Assembly: GCA_017437785.1 (NCBI GenBank)
Contig: JAFRXH010000048.1
Coordinates: 39,336-103,335, forward strand
DNA length: 64,000 nt
Reading direction: 5' to 3'
Source: Lachnospiraceae bacterium
GTDB taxonomy: Bacteria; Bacillota; Clostridia; Lachnospirales; Lachnospiraceae
Positions 33,151-42,642 of the stretch are shown one piece after another; the stretch's first letter is position 1, and each line of letters starts with the position of its first letter. Below the pieces are notes generated by a model. That model had not been told where the DNA came from. It saw nothing but the letters and a program-made list of their open reading frames with translations, and did no database searches. The position numbers and the translations under genes were made by a program.

Positions 33151-34881
33151 ATGAAGAATCTCTGGAAATATTTTTCATCATATAAAAAAGAATGTGTGCT
33201 GGGGCCTCTGTTTAAATTACTGGAGGCCTCATTTGAGTTATTCATACCGCTTTTGGTAAAGCAGATCATCGATGTGGGTATACCAAACGGCGATACCTCA
33301 TTTATCATACAGCGTGTGCTTATCATGGCGGCGCTTACTTTTATCGGAATGGTGTGCTCGCTTACGGCACAGTTTTTTTCTGCAAAAGCTGCGACCGGCT
33401 TTTCAGCCCGGGTAAAATCCGCAGTGTTTTCCCATATACAGACACTTTCGCATACAGAGCTCGATAAGACGGGTATATCCACTCTGATAACGCGTCTTAC
33501 CAGCGATATAAATACATTGCAGGGCGGAGTCAATATGAGCCTGCGTCTGTTTCTGCGTTCGCCCTTTATAGTGCTGGGTGCCGTGTTTATGGCATTTACC
33601 ATAGATGTAAAGAGCGCGCTCATCTTTGTGGTGACGGTACTGGCGCTGTCGATCGTGGTATACGGTATCATGCTGATCACCGTACCCATGCATAAAAAAG
33701 TGCAGGGTGATCTTGATAAGGTTACCGGTGCGGCGCGTGCCAATATAAGCGGTGTGCGTGTGATAAGAGCCTTCGGCCTTGAGGATAAGGAGCAGGAACA
33801 CTTCAGCAGATCCAATGATACGCTGGTGCGTATGCAGATACTGGCCGGCAAGATATCGGCCCTGTTAAATCCCGTGACCTTTGTTTTGATAAACCTGGGC
33901 CTGTGCGTACTTATACATCAGGGGGCCATTGCCGTTGATACAGGCCGGTTAAGCCGCGGTGATGTGGTGGCACTGGTCAATTATATGTCCCAGATACTGG
34001 TGGAGCTTATCAAGCTGGCTAATCTGATCGTTCAGCTTTCACGCGCGCTGGCCTGCGGAAGCCGTATATCTTCGGTAATGGATATCACTTCCTCAATGAA
34101 GGACGGGGATAAAGAGTATAAGAATACTGCAGGATCCGCTGCAATAGAATTTAAGGGAGTATCTTTCAGGTACGCGGATGCATCGGAAGATTCGGTAAAG
34201 GATATAAGCTTTACACTGCCTGCGGGAGCTACCCTGGGAGTGATCGGAGGTACGGGCTCGGGTAAGAGCAGCGTGATCAATCTGATCCCGCGTTTTTATG
34301 ATACGACGCAGGGAAGCGTACTGATAGACGGTACGGATATTAAGGAATACAGCTTAAATTCGCTTCGCAGCCGTATAGCGGTAGTCCCGCAGAAGAGTGT
34401 GCTCTTTTCCGGCAGTATAAGGGAAAACATGCTGTGGGGACGTAAGGATGCCACCGATGCTGACATAGAAGAGGCGCTTAAACAGGCCCAGGGTTATGAC
34501 TTTGTAATGGAAAAGGAAGGCGGCCTTGACTACATGGTAAACAAGGGCGGCAATAACTTCTCCGGAGGACAGAAGCAGCGCCTGGCAATAGCAAGAGCGC
34601 TGGTCAGAAAGCCGGCGATACTGATCCTTGACGATTCCACTTCGGCACTCGATTATGCCACGGATGCTGCACTGCGAAAAGCCATAAAGGAAATGAAAGA
34701 TGCGCCTACTACCGTGATAGTTTCACAGCGCAGCGCTTCGATCATGCATGCGGATATGATACTGGTACTGGATGACGGGCACGCCGTGGGGCTGGGACGG
34801 CATGAAGAGCTTCTTAAGGATTGCGAAGTTTACCGTGAGATCTACAACAGCCAGTTTGGAGGTGATGACAATGCGCTTTGA
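33151..34881 (+). CDS. ABC exporter subunit with degenerate ATPase site (heterodimer partner 1)
   Basis: A 576-residue half-transporter: six membrane helices in residues 1-320, then a nucleotide-binding domain. Walker A is GGTGSGKS and the signature is FSGGQKQRLAIAR. The catalytic glutamate after Walker B is replaced by aspartate (LILDDSTSALD) and the switch histidine by glutamine (VSQRSAS). This is the usual non-hydrolysing site of heterodimeric exporters such as the LmrCD/BmrCD type. It overlaps the partner gene by 11 bases. Confidence 0.9.
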   Translation: MKNLWKYFSSYKKECVLGPLFKLLEASFELFIPLLVKQIIDVGIPNGDTSFIIQRVLIMAALTFIGMVCSLTAQFFSAKAATGFSARVKSAVFSHIQTLSHTELDKTGISTLITRLTSDINTLQGGVNMSLRLFLRSPFIVLGAVFMAFTIDVKSALIFVVTVLALSIVVYGIMLITVPMHKKVQGDLDKVTGAARANISGVRVIRAFGLEDKEQEHFSRSNDTLVRMQILAGKISALLNPVTFVLINLGLCVLIHQGAIAVDTGRLSRGDVVALVNYMSQILVELIKLANLIVQLSRALACGSRISSVMDITSSMKDGDKEYKNTAGSAAIEFKGVSFRYADASEDSVKDISFTLPAGATLGVIGGTGSGKSSVINLIPRFYDTTQGSVLIDGTDIKEYSLNSLRSRIAVVPQKSVLFSGSIRENMLWGRKDATDADIEEALKQAQGYDFVMEKEGGLDYMVNKGGNNFSGGQKQRLAIARALVRKPAILILDDSTSALDYATDAALRKAIKEMKDAPTTVIVSQRSASIMHADMILVLDDGHAVGLGRHEELLKDCEVYREIYNSQFGGDDNAL

Positions 34882-36610
34882 TAAAAAGGTTATACGACGC
34901 ATATTACATTATCTTAAACCATACTGGTTCTTTATGCTGTGCTCGCTGCTATTTGCAGCGGTGTCCGCACTTCTGGCCCTGTATCTGCCGGTGCTGACAG
35001 GACAGGCGGTAGATATAGTCATCGGAAAAGGGCGGGTTGATATGGAGGCTATAAAGAGCGTTATCTTTAAGATGCTCTGTATCATAGGGATATCCGCTCT
35101 GGGGCAGTGGATTATGAATGCCTGCAATAACCATGTGGCGTATTGCAGCGTGCGTGATATAAGACACAGTGCGTTTGAGCGGCTGCAGAAGCTTCCGCTT
35201 TCCTATATGGATTCGCATCCTACCGGGGATATCTTAAGCCGCATGATAGCTGATGTAGATACTTTTGCGGACGGTCTGCTCATGGGCTTTACGCAGTTCT
35301 TTACAGGCATACTTACGATCATAGGCACACTCATTTTGATGGTATCCATACATAAATGGGTCGCACTGGTGGTAATACTGCTGACTCCGCTTTCGCTCTT
35401 TGTGGCAGCTTTTATAGCAAAGAATACATCCAGCTTCTTCAAACAGCAGTCGGTTACCAAAGGAGTCCAGACCACCATCATCGACGAGATGATAGGAAAC
35501 GAGAAGCTGGTCAAGGCCTTTTCGCATGAAGCTGAAGCGGAGGAGTTATTTAATAAGAATAATGCGGAGCTTGAGAAGATATCCTTAAAAGCAGTCTTTT
35601 TCTCATCGCTCACCAATCCCAGCACACGTTTTGTGAACAATCTGATCTATGCGCTGGTTGCTCTGGCAGGCGGCATAGCCGTTATACGGGGACACATGAG
35701 TGTGGGTAATCTTACGGCGTTTCTAAGCTACGCAAACCAGTATACCAAGCCGTTCAACGAGATCTCCGGCGTGGTCACCGAGCTTCAGAATGCGATCACC
35801 TGTGCGGGCAGGGTATTTGAACTGATAGATGAAGAAGCGCGCACGCCCGATAAGGAAGATGCCGCTGTGCTTGAAGGCGCAAAGGGCGGTCTGGATATAA
35901 AGAATGTAAGCTTCTCCTATGTTAAGGACAAGCCGCTTCTTCGTGATCTGAACTTAAAAGTTACGCCGGGCCAGAGAGTTGCCATTGTAGGTCCTACCGG
36001 CTGCGGAAAGACCACGCTGATCAATCTGCTGATGCGTTTTTATGATGTTGATAAGGGAAGCATAGCTGTTGACGGCAGGGATATCAGGGATTATACCAGG
36101 CACTCTTTAAGGGAAAACTACGGCATGGTGCTGCAGGAGACCTGGCTCAAACCCGGCACCATAAGAGATAACATCACTCTTGGAAAGCCTGATGCCACGG
36201 ATGAAGAAGTGATAGCTGCGGCAAAGAATTCCCACGCGCACAGCTTTATCATGCAGCTTCCCAAACAATACGATACCGTGATAGGTGAGGACGGCGGGCA
36301 GCTCTCACAGGGGCAGAAGCAGCTTATCTGCATAAGCCGCATCATGCTTTCGCTCCCGCCCATGCTGATACTCGATGAGGCGACCAGCTCCATCGATACA
36401 CGTACGGAACTTAAGATACAGGATGCCTTTGCAAGGATGATGAAAGGCCGCACCAGCTTTATCGTAGCCCACAGGCTTTCCACCATCAAAGAGGCCGATA
36501 CCATCCTGGTCATGAAAGACGGCAACATTATCGAGCAGGGCGATCATAAGAGCCTGCTTAGTGCCGGAGGTTTTTATTCGAAACTCTATCGCAGCCAGTA
36601 TGAGATCTAG
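34871..36610 (+). CDS. ABC exporter subunit with canonical ATPase site (heterodimer partner 2)
   Basis: A 579-residue half-transporter starting at ATG 34871 inside the end of its partner gene, with GGAGGTGA upstream. Six membrane helices, then an ATPase domain with Walker A GPTGCGKT, Walker B plus glutamate LILDEATSSID and switch histidine VAHRLST, all intact. The signature is LSQGQKQ. Together the two subunits should form a multidrug/lipid-type exporter. Substrate unknown; no regulator is adjacent. Confidence 0.9.
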   Translation: MRFDKKVIRRILHYLKPYWFFMLCSLLFAAVSALLALYLPVLTGQAVDIVIGKGRVDMEAIKSVIFKMLCIIGISALGQWIMNACNNHVAYCSVRDIRHSAFERLQKLPLSYMDSHPTGDILSRMIADVDTFADGLLMGFTQFFTGILTIIGTLILMVSIHKWVALVVILLTPLSLFVAAFIAKNTSSFFKQQSVTKGVQTTIIDEMIGNEKLVKAFSHEAEAEELFNKNNAELEKISLKAVFFSSLTNPSTRFVNNLIYALVALAGGIAVIRGHMSVGNLTAFLSYANQYTKPFNEISGVVTELQNAITCAGRVFELIDEEARTPDKEDAAVLEGAKGGLDIKNVSFSYVKDKPLLRDLNLKVTPGQRVAIVGPTGCGKTTLINLLMRFYDVDKGSIAVDGRDIRDYTRHSLRENYGMVLQETWLKPGTIRDNITLGKPDATDEEVIAAAKNSHAHSFIMQLPKQYDTVIGEDGGQLSQGQKQLICISRIMLSLPPMLILDEATSSIDTRTELKIQDAFARMMKGRTSFIVAHRLSTIKEADTILVMKDGNIIEQGDHKSLLSAGGFYSKLYRSQYEI

Positions 36611-36660
36611 GAGCCGGGTACAGGGGGATGGGTACAGAGAACCGTCCCCTGTACCCATCT
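36611..36660. repeat. palindromic repeat after the ABC operon
   Basis: Two alternative perfect stems: GGGTACAGGGG/CCCCTGTACCC (36616-36626 / 36646-36656) and ATGGGTACAG/CTGTACCCAT (36629-36638 / 36649-36658). It contains ACCGTCCCC, shared in inverted form with the repeat in the trp operon. It lies between the convergent gene ends at 36610 and 36661. Confidence 0.7.
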
Positions 36661-37335
36661 TTACTTAAGTATCTGTGCTGAAGTGACGTAGAATACCTCG
36701 CAGGAACCGCCGCCGGTGTCCGTGCGGGTGGTGCTGGAGTTCCAGCTGAAGGTCTTGGTTCCGGAGCTGCCGGATATACGTACCAGATAACCTTTAAGAT
36801 GAATATGATCGCCGCGGCGTATCCTGCCGATCGTGCGCTTTATGCTGCTGTCTGCCGCGATCACGTGAGTATTGGCAGACTGCAGGCTGACAGATGTTTC
36901 CGGATCTACTCCCGGAAGGCTGACAGGCGCTATCTCGTTAAATGAATCGACATGCCAGTGGTACCAGCGGTTGGTCTGCCCCCAGTGAAAGTCTATTGTC
37001 TTATTGTATGCGGCTACGCTTCCCCAGGCCAGCGCCAGATCCCTGGGAGCAAGTTTTCCGCCTATATCTGTCTGGGCATAATCCATCGTATGGAGCACCA
37101 GCGCTTCTATATCGTAAGCATAATCATAATCAAAATTCAGTTTCCACCCGTCGATCGTGCGTTCAAAATGTCCGCTCTCCGGAGTCTGGATGGGTTCGCC
37201 AAGGCCGGCTATGGCATTGCGGCTGCCGTTTCTGTATACGAAAAAGGCGACCAGGAGCACCAATGCTACGGGTATGATGTAGACAAATATGGACTTTTCG
37301 TTGCGTCTTCCGTACATAGGCCAATGATACCACAC
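36661..37335 (-). CDS. membrane-anchored protein of unknown function
   Basis: A 224-residue protein. After a short basic start (MYGRRNEKS) comes one membrane helix (IFVYIIPVALVLLVAFFVY, about residues 16-34). The rest is predicted outside the cell, with tryptophan-rich segments (WGQTNRWYHWHVDSF) and an LHTMDYAQTDIGGKLAP stretch. No family is recognised. Start could be 37335 or ATG 37317; neither has a clear ribosome site. It is transcribed divergently from argS. Confidence 0.6.
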   Translation of the reverse strand: MWYHWPMYGRRNEKSIFVYIIPVALVLLVAFFVYRNGSRNAIAGLGEPIQTPESGHFERTIDGWKLNFDYDYAYDIEALVLHTMDYAQTDIGGKLAPRDLALAWGSVAAYNKTIDFHWGQTNRWYHWHVDSFNEIAPVSLPGVDPETSVSLQSANTHVIAADSSIKRTIGRIRRGDHIHLKGYLVRISGSSGTKTFSWNSSTTRTDTGGGSCEVFYVTSAQILK

Positions 37336-37374
37336 TTATGCTAAAATGTCCCGCGGGAGGATCGAGGGCTGTAT

Positions 37375-37403
37375 TTGCATATTACGCTGCCCGGTGCTAT
37401 AAT
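37375..37403 (+). promoter_or_regulatory. argS promoter
   Basis: -35 TTGCAT (37375-37380), 17-base spacer, -10 TATAAT (37398-37403); GGAGGG precedes the start codon. Confidence 0.7.
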
Positions 37404-37433
37404 ATAAGACCATTAAACGGAGGGATAAAACAA

Positions 37434-39182
37434 ATGATAAACATGATCGAAAATGCGATGTCACAGATAAAGGAGATACTGACTCGCAGCTATAAGGAAC
37501 TTGCAGCTGAGGGAGTATTCATCGAAAGCGACGAGCTGGAGATGAATGTCGAAATCCCGGCTGATACCAATAACGGAGACTTTGCGTCATCCTTTGCGCT
37601 CACAGCAGCTAAGAAGCTGCGCAAAGCACCCAGGATGATAGCCGATGCGGTGGCCGGGCGTGCAAAGCTCGACGGCAGCTATTTTAATAAGATAGAGGTT
37701 GCCGGTCCCGGTTTTATCAATTTCTTCGTGGATAAGAAATGGTATTCGGAAGTCCTTGATGTTATAGAAAAAGAAAAGAGCGAGTATGGCAGCAGCGATA
37801 AGGGCAAGGGAGCGAAGATCAATGTGGAATTCGTATCCGCAAATCCTACGGGACCCATGCATATAGGCAATGCCCGCGGAGGTGTACTGGGCGATACTCT
37901 TGCCAACCTGCTCAAGAAGACAGGATATGACGTATCCAAGGAATTCTATGTAAACGACGCCGGAAACCAGGTGCACAAGTTTGCCGTATCGATAAACGGA
38001 AGATATATGCAGCTGATCTACGGGGAGGATGGCTTTGAGTTCCCCGAGGACTGCTATCAGGGCGATGATATAAAGGAGCTGGCACAGGCGATCTACGACG
38101 AGCGCGGCAAGGAGCTTCTGGATATGGAAGAGGAAGCCAGACTCGACTACATGGCAGACTTCGGCCTTAAGAGGAACATCCCCCAGATGAAGAAAGACCT
38201 TGAGAAGTACAGGGTTACTTATGATACCTGGTTCCTTGAGTCGACACTGCACGAATCGGGACAGGTGGCAGATACGGTACAAAAGCTCATTGATAAGGGG
38301 CTTACATACGAAAAGGACGGCGCACTGTGGCTTAAGACCACAGAGCTTCTGGTAGATAAATACACAAGGGACGGAAAGACTCCCGAGCAGATCGAGAACC
38401 TGAATCTTAAGGACGATGTGCTTAAGAGATCCAACGGTTTCTATACTTATTTTGCGGCAGACATAGCATATCACCGCAATAAGTTTGAACGCGGATTCAC
38501 AAAGGCCATTAATATCTGGGGAGCGGACCACTTCGGCCATGTGGCAAGGCTTCAGGCTGCACTGGACGGTCTGGGACTGGACGGATCCGGCAAGCTGGTC
38601 ATAATCCTTATGCATCTGGTAAATCTGGTCCAGAACGGTGAGCAGGTAAGAATGTCAAAGCGCTCCGGAAAAGCCATAGCATTAAGGGATCTGCTGGATG
38701 AGATAAGCGTGGATGCGGCAAGATATTTCTTTAACAGCCGCGCGGCAGCCAGCGCGATAGATTTCGACCTGGATCTGGCAGTTAAGAACGATTCCGATAA
38801 CCCCGTATATTACATACAGTATGCATACGCCAGGATCAATTCGCTGGTAAACAATGTATGTTCCGAAGAAGAAAAGGCAGGAATGGACTTTGCTACCATC
38901 GATACTTCGGTACTGGATTCGGAGTCGGAGATAAACCTGATCAAATGTCTGGCAAGATATCCCGAGGTGATGAAGACCGCAGCCGATGAACTGGATCCTT
39001 CGCACATCAACAGATATCTGCTCGACGTTGCCGGAGAGTTCCACCGCTTCTACACCGCCAACAGGATCAAGGGGGAAGAGGAGAATATACGTAACGCCCG
39101 TCTTAAGATGGTAGACTGCACCAGGCTGGTACTTAAGAACGGTATGGAGATACTGGGACTGGATCTTCCGGAGAAGATGTAA
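37434..39182 (+). CDS. argS: arginyl-tRNA synthetase
   Basis: A 582-residue class I synthetase. It has the N-terminal Arg-tRNA-recognition domain (about residues 1-100), the HIGH-type motif in ANPTGPMHIGNARGG (about residue 130), a KMSKS-type loop RMSKRSGK (about residue 405), and a C-terminal DALR anticodon-binding domain. ATG 37434 follows GGAGGG; longer in-frame codons upstream lie over the promoter. No T-box precedes it. A terminator follows. Confidence 0.95.
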   Translation: MINMIENAMSQIKEILTRSYKELAAEGVFIESDELEMNVEIPADTNNGDFASSFALTAAKKLRKAPRMIADAVAGRAKLDGSYFNKIEVAGPGFINFFVDKKWYSEVLDVIEKEKSEYGSSDKGKGAKINVEFVSANPTGPMHIGNARGGVLGDTLANLLKKTGYDVSKEFYVNDAGNQVHKFAVSINGRYMQLIYGEDGFEFPEDCYQGDDIKELAQAIYDERGKELLDMEEEARLDYMADFGLKRNIPQMKKDLEKYRVTYDTWFLESTLHESGQVADTVQKLIDKGLTYEKDGALWLKTTELLVDKYTRDGKTPEQIENLNLKDDVLKRSNGFYTYFAADIAYHRNKFERGFTKAINIWGADHFGHVARLQAALDGLGLDGSGKLVIILMHLVNLVQNGEQVRMSKRSGKAIALRDLLDEISVDAARYFFNSRAAASAIDFDLDLAVKNDSDNPVYYIQYAYARINSLVNNVCSEEEKAGMDFATIDTSVLDSESEINLIKCLARYPEVMKTAADELDPSHINRYLLDVAGEFHRFYTANRIKGEEENIRNARLKMVDCTRLVLKNGMEILGLDLPEKM

Positions 39183-39255
39183 TCAATGAACGGTCAAAGC
39201 TGTAACGGACTGATCGCGGCCGGCCGCCCGCAAAAGCCGGACGGCGCGGCAGAAG

Positions 39256-39286
39256 GTCTTCCTCCCGTGGGGAGGGGGACTTTTTT
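39256..39286 (+). terminator. terminator after argS, close to the next start codon
   Basis: GTCTTCCTCCC / GGGAGGGGGAC with a three-base loop and six T (39281-39286). It ends only six bases before the ATG at 39293. Confidence 0.85.
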
Positions 39287-39292
39287 GAAATT

Positions 39293-40069
39293 ATGATGGA
39301 TACTAAAGATGCAAAAAGATCAAGCAGGATAAAGGCCTTACGGGGGGCAGCGCTTAATGCGGCACCTGTCAGAAAGAGCAGCGGAGACGGACCGCTGGCT
39401 TTTCTGCGGCCTTACAGGGGCGTGTTCATTGCACTGGCTATATTTCTGCTGGGCTGTACGATAGTAAACCGCATGTCGGTATCTGACAACGGATACAGAC
39501 TTGATGAGCATCTTGACGAGTGTGCGTTCAGTATCACTTCTCCTTACGGACAGAGCAGTGAGCTTACGATGGCAGATCTGAGCAGGTATATCATGCGTAT
39601 CGAGCGTGAAGGCGATATCCACGCTAAGGCATATGATGCGAATGACACATCAGCCTACTGGAAGCTTCGCATAAGCACCGATCAGGAAGCGGCCTTTATA
39701 TCGACGATGGGCAAAAAAACGGTGATGGATTACGCGCTGAGAGATGAGATATATGCAATGGAAGCGCAGCATGCGGGTTTTGCGCCGGATGAGGATGCGT
39801 TTAAGGATCTGCATTATGAGGCGGAGCGTGAATATCTTAAGATGAGTGAGCGCGAAAAGCTCTCTACCGGTCTCACCGTAGAGGCTATCGAAGAAAACAT
39901 GAAAAAAGAGACACTTGTACATGAATATATGGTATACTTAAACGATGTGGCCGGTGAAGGGACTGATGTCGGCGGCGCTTATTATGAAAGCCTTAAGCAG
40001 ACCTATGAAGTGAGTGAGCATACGGATGTGACCGGACCGCTGCGCATCGGCTATGTTACGATAAATTAA
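39293..40069 (+). CDS. membrane-anchored SurA_N-like protein, unknown function
   Basis: A 258-residue protein with a basic cytoplasmic start, a membrane helix at about residues 43-63, and a long helical extracytoplasmic region. The helices from residues 130-230 (FISTMGKKTVMDYALRDEIY, later LTVEAIEENMKKE) recall the N-terminal chaperone domain of SurA/PrsA-type proteins, but no prolyl-isomerase domain follows. The start codon is immediately behind the argS terminator and has no ribosome site, which is odd; a later start would remove part of the basic N-terminus. Confidence 0.55.
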   Translation: MMDTKDAKRSSRIKALRGAALNAAPVRKSSGDGPLAFLRPYRGVFIALAIFLLGCTIVNRMSVSDNGYRLDEHLDECAFSITSPYGQSSELTMADLSRYIMRIEREGDIHAKAYDANDTSAYWKLRISTDQEAAFISTMGKKTVMDYALRDEIYAMEAQHAGFAPDEDAFKDLHYEAEREYLKMSEREKLSTGLTVEAIEENMKKETLVHEYMVYLNDVAGEGTDVGGAYYESLKQTYEVSEHTDVTGPLRIGYVTIN

Positions 40070-40134
40070 GATCACGGAATAAAAAGAACGGCCCGGTGAT
40101 GCATGTGCCGTAAAAATGATCAAGGAGAAACAGT

Positions 40135-41982
40135 ATGAACAGGGATGTGTTGATGCAGGAATTTATGGAAGGATCCGCACTCAAAGCTTACGAGTACTTC
40201 GGCGCTCATGTATCAAAGAGCGGGACGGTATTTAGGACCTATGCTCCCGGGGCAAGGGGAGTGAACATCTTCGGGGATTTTAACGGCTGGATAGAAGAGC
40301 CGATGGAGCGTGATGACAAGGGCGTATGGAGCATCACGATAAAGAAGGCAAAGCCCGGTGATCTGTATAAATATGTTATCTACGGTGATAACGGCTGGAG
40401 GGCGGAACACGCCGATCCCTATGCTTTCGGCGCGGAACTGCGCCCGGGCAGTGCATCAAAGATAGTTGACCTTAAGCAGTACAGCTTTAGCGATGACGAA
40501 TGGATGAAGAGCCGCAGCGACTGCAAAGATAAGCCGCTCTCGATATATGAGGCCCATCTGGGAGCGTTTAAGCGTAATCCCGATGATGAACACGGCTGGT
40601 ACAGCTACCGTGAGATCGCTACCCCGCTTATAGAGCATGCAAAAAAGAGCGGATATACGCATATAGAACTGATGCCTTTGTGTGAGTATCCTTTTGACGG
40701 ATCATGGGGATACCAGCTTACAGGGTATTTTGCACCCACCTGCCGTTACGGCAGTGCCGCAGATCTTAAATATCTGATAGATGAGTGCCACAAGGCGGAA
40801 CTGGGCGTGATCATGGATTATGTGCCGGTACACTTTGCGCTGGATGACTTTGCCATGAAGCTTTATGATACCACCAGGCTGTATGAGGATTACCGCGACA
40901 GCCAGTGGGGAACCTGCGTGTTTAACCATAAGAGACCGGAGGTGGTCAGCTTCCTGCTTTCCGCCGCCGATTACTGGATAAGTGAATTCCATGTGGACGG
41001 ACTGCGCGTGGATGCGGTAAGCTGCCTGATATATAATGACGGCGAGCAGGGCAGGGGAGAGAATGCGGCAGGCATGGCCTTTGCGCGTAAGCTTACCACG
41101 ATGATAAAAAAGAAATATCCTAAGGTGATGCTCTTTGCGGAGGATTCATCTTCATGGCAGGGCGGTGTGACAAAGCCTGTTGCCGATGGCGGTCTGGGCT
41201 TTGATTACAAATGGGATATGGGTTGGATGTATGACAGCCTGTATTTCCTCTCACTTCCCGCAGAGCAGAGAAAGGCCAATTATCACAAGCTTACGTTCTC
41301 TATGTGGTATTATTATACGGAGCGCTTTATCCTTTCGCTGTCGCATGATGAAGTGGTGGGCGGAAAAGGTACCATACTTGAGAAGATGCATGGCAGTGAG
41401 GAAGAGAAGTTTGCCCAGATCAGGACATATTATGCTTATATGTACATGCATCCCGGAAAGAAGCTTTCCTTCATGGGCAACGAGCTGGGCGAGCGTACGG
41501 AATGGAATGAATCCAGAGAGGTCGAATTTGAGCTGCTTAAGGAAAAGCAGCACAAGGGCCTTTACGACTGGGTATGCGATCTGCAGAGACTGTACCGTAA
41601 CAACGAAGTCTTATATGCACGTGAGTACGAACGCGATAATTATGAGTGGCTCTACTGCGACGACAGTTCGGAGCTTTTGTATGTGATGAAGCGCATGGAT
41701 AAGAAAAAAGCTTATGTATGCGTGATAAACTTCGGACGTGAGAGTATATTGAACTTCCCGCTTTCGCTCGATAAACCTGAGCCTGAGGAAGAGACAGCAG
41801 AAGCTACGGCCAAGAAAAAGAAGAAAAAGAAAGCAGAAGAGCGCTGGAAGACTGTATTCTGCAGCGAATGGCAGCAGTACGGCGGCAGCATGGCGCTCAG
41901 GAAAGATACCATTACTTCAAAAGAGCGTATAATGGATATAAATATCCCCGGTTACTGCGCTGTCATTTATGAGGTCGAGTAA
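40135..41982 (+). CDS. glgB: 1,4-alpha-glucan branching enzyme
   Basis: A 615-residue GH13 enzyme that forms alpha-1,6 branches in glycogen. It has an N-terminal CBM48 domain (FGAHVSKSGTVFRTYAPGA), then a barrel with the nucleophile aspartate in DGLRVDAVSC, the acid/base glutamate in LFAEDSSSW and the third carboxylate in LSHDEVV. The C-terminal beta domain carries an unusual insertion of glutamates followed by seven lysines (ATAKKKKKKKAEE, about residues 557-569), coded by an A-rich tract. No other glycogen genes are adjacent. GGAGAAA precedes the ATG. Confidence 0.95.
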   Translation: MNRDVLMQEFMEGSALKAYEYFGAHVSKSGTVFRTYAPGARGVNIFGDFNGWIEEPMERDDKGVWSITIKKAKPGDLYKYVIYGDNGWRAEHADPYAFGAELRPGSASKIVDLKQYSFSDDEWMKSRSDCKDKPLSIYEAHLGAFKRNPDDEHGWYSYREIATPLIEHAKKSGYTHIELMPLCEYPFDGSWGYQLTGYFAPTCRYGSAADLKYLIDECHKAELGVIMDYVPVHFALDDFAMKLYDTTRLYEDYRDSQWGTCVFNHKRPEVVSFLLSAADYWISEFHVDGLRVDAVSCLIYNDGEQGRGENAAGMAFARKLTTMIKKKYPKVMLFAEDSSSWQGGVTKPVADGGLGFDYKWDMGWMYDSLYFLSLPAEQRKANYHKLTFSMWYYYTERFILSLSHDEVVGGKGTILEKMHGSEEEKFAQIRTYYAYMYMHPGKKLSFMGNELGERTEWNESREVEFELLKEKQHKGLYDWVCDLQRLYRNNEVLYAREYERDNYEWLYCDDSSELLYVMKRMDKKKAYVCVINFGRESILNFPLSLDKPEPEEETAEATAKKKKKKKAEERWKTVFCSEWQQYGGSMALRKDTITSKERIMDINIPGYCAVIYEVE

Positions 41983-42639
41983 ATGAATTATGCCGATATC
42001 CCCATGGGGGTAAAAGTGCAGATCAGTGTATCAAACGGCGGCGATACGCAGGCCAAGTTCATCTCCCGTGTGATGAAGACGGGGGACCGCAGCCTCTTGG
42101 TCATCCCTTTCATGCATAAGGGGCTCCGTGTAAACTTTGCGGGCAGCGGCGTGCAGATACATATGGAGGTACCGGACGGAGAAGGAAATAACTGGACCTT
42201 CAAAAACTGCAGGATAGATACGGTAAAAAAAGACGGCCTTATATACCACAGGATAATCTCGCCCATGAGCGAGGGTATAGAGAACCGCCGCGGCGAGCAC
42301 AGGACCTATGTGTGGCAGCCGGCTATTTTCAATATAGAAGGCGTGGCGGATCAGGTATTTTCCACTTTGAAGGACGTGAGTCCCAGTGGCTTCGCATTCG
42401 TGCTGGATGCAAAAAAACGTCTTTCCATCTTGAACGGAAAGACAGTATCGTGTACCATTAATGAGAAGGACGGAAATGTAGTCCACCTGCGCGGAAAAGT
42501 AATACGCAGGGAAAAGATGGACCAGTATGTTCTTTACGGCTGCAGAAGCGGCGAGAAGAATCAGGAAGTGCTGGATTATATCGAGCGCCTGAATAAAAAA
42601 AATCCCGAGAGGGACAATTTTGATAACGGAGGGATATAG
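41983..42639 (+). CDS. PilZ-domain c-di-GMP-binding protein
   Basis: A 218-residue protein whose ATG directly follows the glgB stop. The N-terminal 90 residues fit a YcgR-like beta-barrel. The C-terminal PilZ domain has the c-di-GMP motifs RRGEHR (RxxxR, about residue 103) and DVSPSG (D/NxSxxG, about residue 131). Such proteins couple c-di-GMP to motility, surface polysaccharide or enzyme activity. Fusion of its start to glgB suggests cotranscription and perhaps a link to carbohydrate storage. Confidence 0.8.
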   Translation: MNYADIPMGVKVQISVSNGGDTQAKFISRVMKTGDRSLLVIPFMHKGLRVNFAGSGVQIHMEVPDGEGNNWTFKNCRIDTVKKDGLIYHRIISPMSEGIENRRGEHRTYVWQPAIFNIEGVADQVFSTLKDVSPSGFAFVLDAKKRLSILNGKTVSCTINEKDGNVVHLRGKVIRREKMDQYVLYGCRSGEKNQEVLDYIERLNKKNPERDNFDNGGI

Positions 42640-42642
42640 GCA

